Of a DNA stretch of 35,196 nt, positions 17,381 to 25,483 are shown in pieces (position 1 is the first letter of the stretch; the number at the start of each line of letters is the position of its first letter). The notes under the pieces were generated by a model. It saw only the letters and a program-made list of their open reading frames with translations. It was not told the origin of the DNA and did no database searches. The position numbers were made by a program, and so were the translations under genes. This DNA is from Singulisphaera sp. GP187. Its GTDB lineage: Bacteria; Planctomycetota; Phycisphaerae; Phycisphaerales; SM1A02. The stretch spans positions 1 to 35,196 of the forward strand of contig CAMBMO010000023.1 of NCBI GenBank assembly GCA_945868805.1, read 5' to 3'.

Positions 17381-18777
17381 AGACTCACCTCAGCAACGCA
17401 CTCATCTACTGCGGTCTCGCCCTTGCGCTCGGCGCATGTTCGGGTGGCGAATCCGCCGCTCAAGTTGCAATCCCCAAAGCGACGCAAGCGCACGCGGAAG
17501 AGACTCCCGCGCAGACTTCCACACCGGGAAACCGTGTCGATATTCCTTCGGCAGTTCGACAGAATCTCGGGATCACATTCGCCAAGGTGGAAAGTCGGGA
17601 TGTCGCCACGACCCTGCGCGTTCCTGGAAGTTTCGAACTTCTCCCGAGCGCACGACGCGAGTATCGAACTCCACTCGGAGGTCGGGTGGAGTTGCTCATT
17701 GATCAATATGACGCCGTTCAAACGGGAACTCCGCTCTATTCGATTGACTCTGGCGAGTGGCGCATCTTTCAAGAGCAGTTTGACACTGCGCAGGCGAAGG
17801 TTGTCGCGACAACCGCATTGATCGAGGCGCATGAGCTCCACGAGCAAAGTCTTCGTGACCGAGTCCAACTCTGGCAAGATCGCGTGCGGCACTTGGAGGA
17901 GTTGCAGGCTGCCGGTGGTGGGAGTGCAGCGCAGTTGGTCGAGGCTCGCGGGAACGCGATCCAAACAGGCTCCGAGTTGGCAGACGCGATGGAGAAGGAC
18001 GCGACACTTGTTTTGCAGCGACGGCTCGCAGAGTCGGAAGTTCGACTGCTCGATTCACGGCGGGCGATCCTCGTCGATTCGCAAGGACCTCCCGACTCGT
18101 CTCAGGCAGCGCAAGCACCCGTTGCTGCCCGAACATTTGATCCTCGGTACATCGTTCGTGCAGTTCAAGCTGGAGTCGTCGAGTCGCTGAGCGTCACACC
18201 AGGCGGACTTGTCGATGCGTCGGGGCTCGTTGTCACGGTCGTTGCGCCCGAGCAGATTCGACTTCGCGCACGGGGACTGCAATCAGATCTAGGACGACTG
18301 CACGAAGGGCTCGCAGCGCGAATCGCTCCGCCACAGGGAGGGAGTATCGATCTGCAGGATGCGATGACCGGCACGCTGCGACTCGGGACCCACGCGGACT
18401 CGGACGAACGAACGGTCGATCTCATCGTCGAACCGACCTCGCTCTCGAAGTGGGCTCGGTCTGGTGTTTCTGCGTTCCTAGAAATCACGCTTGACGGTGG
18501 CGAGGCAGGATTGGCGATTCCGCTCGCGGCGGTCGTGCGAGACGGACTTGTGCCGATCATCTTTAGGCGGGATCCAGCGAATCCCGATCTCGCCATCCGA
18601 ATGGAGGCGGATCTTGGTGCATCGGATGGTCGTTGGGTGATCATCGAGAGTGGCGTACGCGAAGGCGATGAGATCGTCATGGCTGGCAACTATCAGTTGA
18701 TGATGGCGACGAGCGGTTCGGCCCAGAAGGGTGGACACTTTCACTCCGATGGCACGTTCCACGATGGGAAAGACTGA
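17377..18777 (+). CDS. RND efflux periplasmic adaptor (CusB/CzcB-like) lipoprotein
   Basis: A 466-residue membrane fusion protein with lipobox LALGAC at the N-terminus. It has a barrel-sandwich start (GSFELLPSARREYRTPLGGRV), a helical hairpin (about 130-235), the returning lipoyl half (YIVRAVQAGVVESLSVTPGG, about 255-275), then a beta-barrel and membrane-proximal domain with AIPLAAVVRDG. The last residues are His-rich (GGHFHSDGTFHDGKD), which may be a metal-handling tail. It links the inner membrane pump to the TolC-like channel. Only 2 nt separate its stop from the pump gene. Confidence 0.9.
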   Translation: MKTHLSNALIYCGLALALGACSGGESAAQVAIPKATQAHAEETPAQTSTPGNRVDIPSAVRQNLGITFAKVESRDVATTLRVPGSFELLPSARREYRTPLGGRVELLIDQYDAVQTGTPLYSIDSGEWRIFQEQFDTAQAKVVATTALIEAHELHEQSLRDRVQLWQDRVRHLEELQAAGGGSAAQLVEARGNAIQTGSELADAMEKDATLVLQRRLAESEVRLLDSRRAILVDSQGPPDSSQAAQAPVAARTFDPRYIVRAVQAGVVESLSVTPGGLVDASGLVVTVVAPEQIRLRARGLQSDLGRLHEGLAARIAPPQGGSIDLQDAMTGTLRLGTHADSDERTVDLIVEPTSLSKWARSGVSAFLEITLDGGEAGLAIPLAAVVRDGLVPIIFRRDPANPDLAIRMEADLGASDGRWVIIESGVREGDEIVMAGNYQLMMATSGSAQKGGHFHSDGTFHDGKD

Positions 18778-18779
18778 AC

Positions 18780-21700
18780 ATGGTCCAGTGGCTCATCGCA
18801 TTTTCGGTCCGTCAATCGTCGCTGGTCATCGTGACCGCAGGATTCCTGTTGGCATACGCGGGATACAAGGTCTCCGAGTTTCCGGTCGATGTGTTTCCTG
18901 AACTCAACGCGCCGACGGTCGTGGTGATGACCGAAGCGGGGGGGTTTGCCGCAGACGAAGTCGAAAGCAATATCACATTCCCCATTGAGACGGCCGTGAA
19001 CGGTTTGCCAGGAACTCGTCGCGTGCGTTCAGCGAGTGCGACGAGTCTCTCAATCGTTTGGGTCGAATTCGACTGGGGGACGGACATCTACCGAGCACGG
19101 CAACTTGTTGCTGAGCGACTTTCAGCGGTGCGCGAGGCTCTCCCGATCGATGCGCACACCGAGATCACGCCAGTCACAAGTATCACCGGCGAGATCATGA
19201 TCATGGCACTCTCGTCGCCCGACGCAACGGCGACACCGCTCGAGCTGCGTTCCTTTGCCGAGTTCGACTTGCGCAACAAATTGCTCGCGGTGCCTGGAGT
19301 CGCGCAAGTTGTTGCCATCGGCGGGGAATTGCCGCAGTACCAGATCGATGTCGATCAGGATCGACTTGCGCTCTACGGGCTGACTATCGGTGATGTCGTC
19401 GAGAGCGCGCGAGGCGCGCACAGCACGGCGAGCGCGGGATACCTGCCTGATGTCGAAAACCAAGAGTGGCCGATCAGGCAGATGGCACGGGTCACCGATG
19501 TCGATGACATTCGCAAGACGCTCGTCAGATTTCAGGACGGCGTTCCAGTCACCATCGGGCAAGTGGCGGATGTACGGCTCGGCGCGGCTACAAAGCGCGG
19601 CACGGCAGCGGATCGAGGCACGCCTGCCGTGGTCATCAGCGTCCAGAAGTCTCCCGGCACAAATACACTTGCATTGACCGCAGATGTAGACAGAGTGCTT
19701 GATCAGGTGGAGCGTGCGATGCCCAAAGGGATGCTGCTCAATCGTGATTCATTCCGCGCGTCACGGTTCATCGAGACGTCAGTCGACAATCTCATCAAGG
19801 TTCTCATCGAGGCTGGCATCATTGTCGGAGTCGTCGTGCTTCTTTTTCTGATGAATGCCCGTGCGACGATCATCACGTTGGTTGCGTTGCCACTCTCGCT
19901 AGCCATTGCGGTGCTTTTGCTATGGTTGCTTGGACTTTCGATGAATGTCATGACACTTGGAGGGCTCGCCGTCGCCATTGGCGAACTCGTCGACGACGCG
20001 ATCATCGGAGTCGAGAACACCATTCGAAGATTGAGAGAGTGGAGTGCACGAACCGACGGAAATCGGCCCTCGGCGGTCACGGTTCTGCTCGCCGCAAGTA
20101 GCGAGATTCGATCGCCGATGGTCTATGCGACCACGATCATTTGCATGGTCTTCGTGCCATTGCTCTTTCTCGAAGGTCTTGAGGGGCGCTTCTTTCAGCC
20201 CCTTGGGATTGCCTACATCCTCTCGATCACCGCATCGCTCGTTGTTGCGATCACGGTGACTCCCGCGCTGTGCCACATTCTTCTCAGCAAGACATTTGCG
20301 GGTGCAACTGGAACCGCAAAGCACCATGGCGATGGCTTCCTCGTTCGGGTGCTCAAGCGTTTGTACGAGCCACTCCTGCGAGCGAGCATCGCGCGGCGGA
20401 AAATGGTGCTCTCGTGCGCTGGTGTACTGACTGCACTCTCGCTCTTGTTGATGGCGACGTTCGGCACCTCGTTCCTGCCCGCATTCAAGGAGGGCACATT
20501 CACGGTCTTTTTGATGGCACCTCCCGGGACATCTCTGCGCGAAAGCAATCGCCTCGCAGAGGGGATCGAAGAACGACTCGTTGCAATTGAAGGCGTGCGC
20601 AGTGTGACGCGGCGCACGGGGCGTGCAGAACGCGACGAGCATGCAGAGCCCGTCAGTAGCAGCGAAATCGAAGTCACTATCCTTGCAGGGGCATCGCAGG
20701 ATGAAGTGAGGCGGCAGATCGACGACATCATCGCCGATGTTCCCGGCGTGACGACGATGGTCGGACAGCCGATCGAACACCGACTCTCGCATGTGCTTTC
20801 CGGAACGCCCGCCGCGATCGCCATCAACATTTATGGCGAAGACCTGAATACGCTGCGTTCGCTCGCGAAGCAGGTCGAAGCGCAATTGCTGGCGATTCCA
20901 GGGACCCGCGATGTCGCGGCTAATCGCGAAGTGATGATCACTTCGCTGCCAATTCGATACCGCGAGGAGGATCTCGCATCGGTGGGACTCTCGCCGGGAG
21001 CCGCGGCCGAGCAAGTGAAGCAGGCGCTCTATGGAGAGAAAGTCGCGGAAGTCAACCAAGGCGTCAAGCGATACGAGATGGTCGTTCGGCTTGCGGAAGA
21101 TCGACGGCAGCGCATCGATCAGATCATGGATCTGCAATTGCGTGGCGCGGGTGGCGCCCGCGTTCGACTTCGCGAAGTCGCGGACATCGGTCCGGAACGC
21201 ACCAGCAATCTGATCGCGCGCGAGAACGCACAGCGCAAGGCGGTCGTATCGACTAATATCGCCGAGGGCTACAACCTCGGCGATCTCGTCGCGGAAGTTC
21301 GCAAACGAGTCGACCCAATCGTCAACGCCGCGGGATACACGGTGCATTACGGCGGGCAGTTCGAGGCGCAGCAATCCGCGAGTCGTTCGATCGCCGTCAT
21401 GGGGATCGGCGTGATCATCGCGATGTTCCTACTCCTGCAACTTTCGACGGGCAAATCGCGGACTGCATTACTGGTGATGGTGAATCTGCCACTTTCTTTG
21501 ATCGGCGGAATCGCCGCGATTTATATCACCGAATCGCCGAGCATCTTCTCAAATTCAGTGGCACTCGCGGGATTGAGCGGCGAGCGATACATCGCGCCGG
21601 TGGTTTCGATCGCAAGCATGGTGGGTTTCGTGACGCTCTTCGGCATCGCTGTCCGCAACGGACTTCTTCTGGTGAATCACTACAGCCATCTTCAACTGCA

Positions 21701-21977
21701 CGAGGGCAAGTCGATCGGCGAATCGATCGTGCAGGGATCGATGGAGCGACTCTCACCCATTCTGATGACCGCGCTCACCGCCGCGCTCGGACTCGTGCCG
21801 CTTGCGATGGCGCTCGGAAAGCCAGGCAGCGAGATTCTCGCGCCGCTCGCCGTCGTCGTGCTCGGTGGACTCATGTCGTCGACATTTCTGAATCTCTTCG
21901 TCGTTCCAGCGGGGTACGCGCTCGTCTTCGGCGTGCCTCGTGATCAAAGTCAACCAAATAAGGGAGTATCAACATGA
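18780..21977 (+). CDS. Heavy-metal efflux RND pump (CusA/CzcA family)
   Basis: A 1065-residue HME-RND transporter of usual family length. It has the N-terminal helix, two large periplasmic loops and 12 membrane helices. FPVDVFPELNAPTVVV near residue 35 and the helix-4 proton-relay motif GGLAVAIGELVDDAIIGVEN (about 394-413) place it in the HME family. The second Asp of the CzcA-type relay (DFG) is absent, as in CusA. In the periplasmic cleft, FLMAPPG puts Met579 near the CusA Met573 position, while RLSHVLSG puts His671 where CusA has Met672 (alignment from memory). The likely cargo is a metal ion, probably copper/silver or zinc-like, but unproven. Its stop overlaps the next gene (ATGA). Confidence 0.92.
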   Translation: MVQWLIAFSVRQSSLVIVTAGFLLAYAGYKVSEFPVDVFPELNAPTVVVMTEAGGFAADEVESNITFPIETAVNGLPGTRRVRSASATSLSIVWVEFDWGTDIYRARQLVAERLSAVREALPIDAHTEITPVTSITGEIMIMALSSPDATATPLELRSFAEFDLRNKLLAVPGVAQVVAIGGELPQYQIDVDQDRLALYGLTIGDVVESARGAHSTASAGYLPDVENQEWPIRQMARVTDVDDIRKTLVRFQDGVPVTIGQVADVRLGAATKRGTAADRGTPAVVISVQKSPGTNTLALTADVDRVLDQVERAMPKGMLLNRDSFRASRFIETSVDNLIKVLIEAGIIVGVVVLLFLMNARATIITLVALPLSLAIAVLLLWLLGLSMNVMTLGGLAVAIGELVDDAIIGVENTIRRLREWSARTDGNRPSAVTVLLAASSEIRSPMVYATTIICMVFVPLLFLEGLEGRFFQPLGIAYILSITASLVVAITVTPALCHILLSKTFAGATGTAKHHGDGFLVRVLKRLYEPLLRASIARRKMVLSCAGVLTALSLLLMATFGTSFLPAFKEGTFTVFLMAPPGTSLRESNRLAEGIEERLVAIEGVRSVTRRTGRAERDEHAEPVSSSEIEVTILAGASQDEVRRQIDDIIADVPGVTTMVGQPIEHRLSHVLSGTPAAIAINIYGEDLNTLRSLAKQVEAQLLAIPGTRDVAANREVMITSLPIRYREEDLASVGLSPGAAAEQVKQALYGEKVAEVNQGVKRYEMVVRLAEDRRQRIDQIMDLQLRGAGGARVRLREVADIGPERTSNLIARENAQRKAVVSTNIAEGYNLGDLVAEVRKRVDPIVNAAGYTVHYGGQFEAQQSASRSIAVMGIGVIIAMFLLLQLSTGKSRTALLVMVNLPLSLIGGIAAIYITESPSIFSNSVALAGLSGERYIAPVVSIASMVGFVTLFGIAVRNGLLLVNHYSHLQLHEGKSIGESIVQGSMERLSPILMTALTAALGLVPLAMALGKPGSEILAPLAVVVLGGLMSSTFLNLFVVPAGYALVFGVPRDQSQPNKGVST

Positions 21978-22537
21978 AAACGTTTTCACAATGTGTCTCA
22001 CGCCTTTCCGTCGTCATCATCACTTCGATCGCCTTCATCGGCGGATGCGGGGAGGAGAAGAAGCCCACGCCCGCACCAAAACCCGCTGTCGCGAAAGACG
22101 ACCATGCGGGGCATGATCATGCGGGGCATGATCATGGGAAGAAAGATCACGCACCAGCACCAGAATCTGCACCAGCACCAGAATCTGCACCAGCACCAGA
22201 ATCTGCTGACGATCACGGTCCGACCACGCAATTGGGCGAGCAGGTCTCCGGTGCATTCACTGTGAAGGCGTCACGCGATGGTGCGTTAACAGCAGGGGGC
22301 GAGGCTCCGATCGATGTCTGGGTCAGCAGTGCGACCGACAAGGTGCATGCCGTTCGTTTCTGGATCGGGACAGAGGACGGCAAGGGATCGATGAAAGCCA
22401 AGGCGGAACTTGAAAAGGACAACTGGCATACGCACGCAGAGGTGCCCAATCCGATTCCTGCGCAGAGCAAGTTGTGGGTCGAAGTCGAGAACGAAAAGCG
22501 TGAGAAAATCGTTGTTGGTTTCGATTTGAAGCAGTAG
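21974..22537 (+). CDS. His-rich periplasmic lipoprotein, probable metal-binding partner of the RND pump
   Basis: A 187-residue lipoprotein (lipobox AFIGGC). Residues about 35-60 are a His/Asp-rich segment (DDHAGHDHAGHDHGKKDH) suited to zinc or copper binding. Next comes a linker with three identical APAPES units and then a compact beta-rich domain of about 105 residues (FTVKASRDGALTAGGEAPIDVW...). The start overlaps the pump stop as ATGA, so it is the last gene of the efflux operon. Its place is like that of CusF or CopC-type chaperones, but the fold is not recognised as either. A periplasmic metal-buffering role is inferred. Confidence 0.75.
   Translation: MKTFSQCVSRLSVVIITSIAFIGGCGEEKKPTPAPKPAVAKDDHAGHDHAGHDHGKKDHAPAPESAPAPESAPAPESADDHGPTTQLGEQVSGAFTVKASRDGALTAGGEAPIDVWVSSATDKVHAVRFWIGTEDGKGSMKAKAELEKDNWHTHAEVPNPIPAQSKLWVEVENEKREKIVVGFDLKQ
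22103..22204 (+). repeat. In-frame short tandem repeats in His-rich lipoprotein gene
   Basis: Two copies of a 15-bp unit (22103-22132, encoding HAGHD) are followed at 22151-22204 by three perfect copies of an 18-bp unit that encodes APAPES. Unit lengths are multiples of three, so copy-number slippage would change only the length of the metal-binding segment and linker. Confidence 0.9.
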
Positions 22538-22588
22538 GGCGAGGGGCGCAGGCGGTGTTGGCAGAATGTGCGCGCGCGTGCGATTCGC

Positions 22589-22594
22589 TATCAT
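22589..22594 (+). promoter_or_regulatory. Probable -10 box of tRNA-Arg
   Basis: TATCAT lies 10 nt before the mature tRNA-Arg 5' end, a normal distance for a tRNA promoter. No good -35 hexamer is seen at 16-18 nt spacing. Confidence 0.35.
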
Positions 22595-22604
22595 TCGTCG
22601 CCCT

Positions 22605-22678
22605 GCATGCGTAGCTCAGCTGGATAGAGCATCGGTCTTCGAAACCGAGGGTCGTTGGTTCGAATCCAACCGCGTGCG
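22605..22678 (+). tRNA. tRNA-Arg (TCG anticodon)
   Basis: A complete cloverleaf: acceptor GCATGCG pairs with CGCGTGC, the anticodon stem TCGGT/ACCGA encloses loop CTTCGAA with anticodon TCG at 22639-22641, and the T-arm has the GGTTCGAATCC core. Discriminator base is G at 22678, and CCA is not encoded. It reads CGA codons (Arg). Confidence 0.95.
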
Positions 22679-22692
22679 TTCGATTGTGTAGC

Positions 22693-22752
22693 CCCCCCAG
22701 TTACGGGCAAAACATGATGCTGCAGCACACGGATCTGCCCGTAACAGGGGGG
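22693..22752. repeat. 17-bp inverted repeat (large hairpin) downstream of tRNA-Arg
   Basis: The arms CCCCCCAGTTACGGGCA (22693-22709) and TGCCCGTAACAGGGGGG (22736-22752) are complementary apart from one central mismatch. The 26-nt loop contains a further palindrome TGCTGCAGCA. No U-run follows, so it is not a classical terminator. It lies in a 211-bp gap between tRNA-Arg and fabI, where I see nothing else. Confidence 0.8.
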
Positions 22753-22889
22753 TGCGCCAACGCTACTGAGGCGTCCACGCGCCGTTGGGTGTCTCTGCGA
22801 GTCTCGCGTCCACGATGACATATCGCGAGCCATCCACGCCTTCGGCTCCGACCCCGGCTTGTCCGCACGCTTTCCCTTACCCTAGCCAC

Positions 22890-23669
22890 ATGCCCTTCAT
22901 GCAAGGAACACGCGGCGTGGTCGTCGGAATCGCAAACGAACATTCGATCGCGACTGCGATCGCGCAGGCACTTGTACGCGAGGGCGCCCAGTGCCTCTTC
23001 ACGCATTTGCCTGGTGAAAAGAACGAGAGGCGCACGCGCAAGGCTGTCGAGTCGCTCGGCGTGACGAATCCATGGATCCAGCCGATGGACGCTGGCAGCG
23101 ACGCTGATCTTGACGTGGCGTTCGCCCGCGTTGGCGCGGACTTTGGTTCGATTGACTTTCTTGTGCACTGCATCGCATATGCGGACAAGGACTGGTTGCG
23201 ACCCGACAAATTCGCTGGAACGCCGCGATCCGTGTTTGGCACCGCGCTCGATTTGTCCGCGTACACATATATCGCGATGGCCAATCGCGCCGCCCCGCTG
23301 ATGACCAACGGTGGTTCGATGGTCGCGCTCTCGTATTACGGAGCCGAGAAAGCCGTCCCTGGCTACAACGTCATGGGAGTTGCAAAGGCCGCACTCGAAG
23401 CGTCAACGCGCTATCTCGCGATGGAACTCGGCGCGAAAAACATTCGCGTGAACGCAGTCTCTGCCGGTCCCGTCCGCACAATGAGCGCTATGGCTGTGGG
23501 TGGATTCTCTGAAATCCTCGACTGGGTTGTGAAGAAGGCGCCGCTGAAGCGCAATATCACCGCGCTCGAAGTCGGCAACGCAAGCGCGTTCTTGCTCTCG
23601 CCGCTCGCATCTGGAATCACCGGCCAAGTTGTCTATGTCGATAGCGGCTACGGCATCATGGGACTTTGA
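22890..23669 (+). CDS. fabI: Enoyl-[acyl-carrier-protein] reductase (NADH), FabI type
   Basis: A 259-residue SDR-superfamily enzyme that reduces trans-2-enoyl-ACP in the last step of fatty-acid elongation in the cytosol. The nucleotide-binding start is GVVVGIANEHSIATAIAQAL. The catalytic region SYYGAEKAVPGYNVMGVAK carries Tyr149, Tyr159 and Lys166, matching E. coli Tyr146, Tyr156 and Lys163. SAGPVRTMSA and the C-terminal GQVVYVDSGYGIMG are also typical. The ATG at 22890 gives the family's usual length; a longer in-frame reading from 22785 lacks conservation. No clear SD is visible. The 3' end overlaps the convergent GTPase gene by 14 nt. Confidence 0.93.
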   Translation: MPFMQGTRGVVVGIANEHSIATAIAQALVREGAQCLFTHLPGEKNERRTRKAVESLGVTNPWIQPMDAGSDADLDVAFARVGADFGSIDFLVHCIAYADKDWLRPDKFAGTPRSVFGTALDLSAYTYIAMANRAAPLMTNGGSMVALSYYGAEKAVPGYNVMGVAKAALEASTRYLAMELGAKNIRVNAVSAGPVRTMSAMAVGGFSEILDWVVKKAPLKRNITALEVGNASAFLLSPLASGITGQVVYVDSGYGIMGL

Positions 23670-24660
23670 GCGGCGCTTCGTGAAAGTCCCACGGATCCTC
23701 GCTCGACAAGTCTTCGTCTGAAATCAGTGCACGTCGAACCGCAATCGCAAGTTCTGGTAGTCCGATCCGCTCTGTCGCGCTGACATGAACAGTCGCCGCT
23801 CGCGCTTCAGCAGAATCGTGCGCAGGGTCAAGATCGATGCGCGTGCAAGCTCTCAGTCGGGGCGCGTCCCCCTCGATCATTGGGCAGGGCATCCCGGGCG
23901 CCGAGACTTCCAAAACCAAGTTGGCACCCGCGCGCAGTCGGTGGGCTATTCCCTGCGCGGCGCGCTCAATCTCATCATCACTCGCTCGAATTCCTGGCGT
24001 GTCAAACCAATCCACAACCAGCCCGTCCAGTTCAACTCGGGCTGCAACGGCGTCGCGGGTCGTTCCCGCAAAGTCCATCGCGATGGCGACAGTTCGAGCG
24101 GCGACTGCATTCAGAAGCGACGACTTTCCGACATTCGCAGCACCCACGGCCACGATCCGCGGCGGATTCAGCAAATGCGCAAGGCGCGAGTCGCGCGGAG
24201 TGGAGTGCGCACTGGCGATCCATCCGCGAACTCGTGCGGCTTCGGCTCGCTGCGACTGTGCGAGCAAGAGTGGAATGGCTCGCGGGCTTGCAGCGGTCGC
24301 AATCGCGTGAAGTGCAAGTGCTTCGTGCGAGTCTTGTGCCTCTAGAAACGTATCTTGATTGCCACCGCGCCCCTCGACCACACCTCTCGCCGCCATCCAC
24401 CCATCGAGCCGTGCGACGATGCGCGGTCCACCATGCGGCATCAGCAGGGCGGTCGTTGCCGCAAGCCTGACAACCAGTCCATCATCGATCTCGCCAAACT
24501 TTGCGTGCGAAATGGATCCCGTTGCTTTCGCATTCAACCCCGTCAACTCATTCAGTATGCGGTCGAGCGCGCCGGCGTCTTTGGCACGCAGTCGGCAGAT
24601 TGCAACCGCCCCCGCAGTTGGTGCAGTTTCCCAACGTGACTCGATCAAACCGGGTTCCAT
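23656..24660 (-). CDS. Shortened MnmE/TrmE-like GTPase lacking the C-terminal catalytic segment
   Basis: A 334-residue protein resembling MnmE, the GTPase of wobble-uridine tRNA modification. The N-terminal part (about 14-100; GAVAICRLRAKDAG) recalls the folate-binding domain, then a helical segment leads to a G domain with P-loop GAANVGKS (173-180), GTTRD (199-203) and DTPG (220-223). The G4 position reads TRID (273-276) instead of NKxD, and G5 looks like VSATE. MnmE is normally about 450 residues and ends in a helical half with a C-x-G-K cysteine motif; here the protein stops soon after the G domain. It may be a degenerate paralogue with another role. Start 24660 is 10 nt after the coaX stop; an in-frame ATG at 24723 would overlap coaX. 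Confidence 0.7.
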   Translation of the reverse strand: MEPGLIESRWETAPTAGAVAICRLRAKDAGALDRILNELTGLNAKATGSISHAKFGEIDDGLVVRLAATTALLMPHGGPRIVARLDGWMAARGVVEGRGGNQDTFLEAQDSHEALALHAIATAASPRAIPLLLAQSQRAEAARVRGWIASAHSTPRDSRLAHLLNPPRIVAVGAANVGKSSLLNAVAARTVAIAMDFAGTTRDAVAARVELDGLVVDWFDTPGIRASDDEIERAAQGIAHRLRAGANLVLEVSAPGMPCPMIEGDAPRLRACTRIDLDPAHDSAEARAATVHVSATERIGLPELAIAVRRALISDEDLSSEDPWDFHEAPLKVP

Positions 24661-24670
24661 CAAGCTCGAA

Positions 24671-25483
24671 TCAATCAACTGACGACTCGTCGTCGGCCGG
24701 TTCGTTGACGGCATCCCCATCACTCAGATTCGCGACGACTGCAACCGCGATACCCATCAAGATCAGGTCGGGCACGACGCGATCGACGAAGTCTTCGTGT
24801 TCCAAGAGCGCTGCTGCATCGCCGCCCGTGGCAACAACCATCGGGAAGGATCCGAACGAATCGGCGTATCGCTCGATCACGCGCTGAACGAGTCCTCGAA
24901 TACCAAAGAACACGCCTTGAAGCATCGCTTGTTCGGTGTTGCGTCCATACGGCTCGTTGGCTGGGATTGCAAACGGAATATCAGGGAGGGCGTCCGTCTG
25001 TTGATGCAGTGCCTTCATCTGCATCTGCGCGCCGGGCGCGATGACGCCTCCATGAAATGTTCCTTCTCCATCGACGAAATCAATCGTGATAGCCGTGCCC
25101 GCGTCAATCACAACGCACGCCTGCTTGAGGGTGTGATATGCCGCGACAGCGCAGAGCAATCGATCCACTCCCGTCTTCGCCTTTGGGTCGAGTCGTGTCG
25201 AAATAGGGGGAGCGATATCACGACCGATGCGCGAGACATCGACACCAAGGCGGCCGGCGACGCGCGCCTCGAGCGGTTTCGCCACAGAGTCATTCACGCT
25301 CGCGAGAGCAACGACTGCTTCCTCGTCGTGGAGTTCTTTCCAGTGATGGGCGACTCGGTCGATGATGACATCCAAGTCCGCATTGGCGATGTGTTCGGAT
25401 GCGTCGAGTGCATTGGATCCGTCGAGAAATCGGCCGATCTGGGTGCGGGAGTTTCCGACGGAAATGGCGAGAATTGCGGTCAC
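24671..25483 (-). CDS. coaX: Type III pantothenate kinase-like protein (CoaX) with altered motif 1
   Basis: A 270-residue ASKHA-fold kinase, the first enzyme of coenzyme A synthesis in many bacteria. TGVDRLL (Asp107) and VVIDAGTAITIDF (Asp127) match the two later acidic motifs, and FHGGVIAPG is also conserved. The first motif, normally D-x-G-N-T/S, reads ISVGNSRTQIG, with Ser8 in place of the catalytic or metal-binding Asp. I prefer the GTG at 25483, which overlaps the upstream aminotransferase stop as GTGA; an ATG at 25510 would add nine residues and overlap by 31 nt. Family call is firm; full activity is uncertain because of the substitution. Confidence 0.85.
   Translation of the reverse strand: MTAILAISVGNSRTQIGRFLDGSNALDASEHIANADLDVIIDRVAHHWKELHDEEAVVALASVNDSVAKPLEARVAGRLGVDVSRIGRDIAPPISTRLDPKAKTGVDRLLCAVAAYHTLKQACVVIDAGTAITIDFVDGEGTFHGGVIAPGAQMQMKALHQQTDALPDIPFAIPANEPYGRNTEQAMLQGVFFGIRGLVQRVIERYADSFGSFPMVVATGGDAAALLEHEDFVDRVVPDLILMGIAVAVVANLSDGDAVNEPADDESSVD

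Noticed and set aside
19920-21374. A 484-residue minus-strand open frame inside the RND pump gene
   Set aside because: Its composition is Arg/His/Asp-rich with no motif, and it is fully antisense to a strongly supported gene.
22591-22833. An 80-residue minus-strand reading containing GWIRTNDPRF and PMLYPAELR
   Set aside because: It is the antisense translation of tRNA-Arg, a frequent spurious protein in databases.
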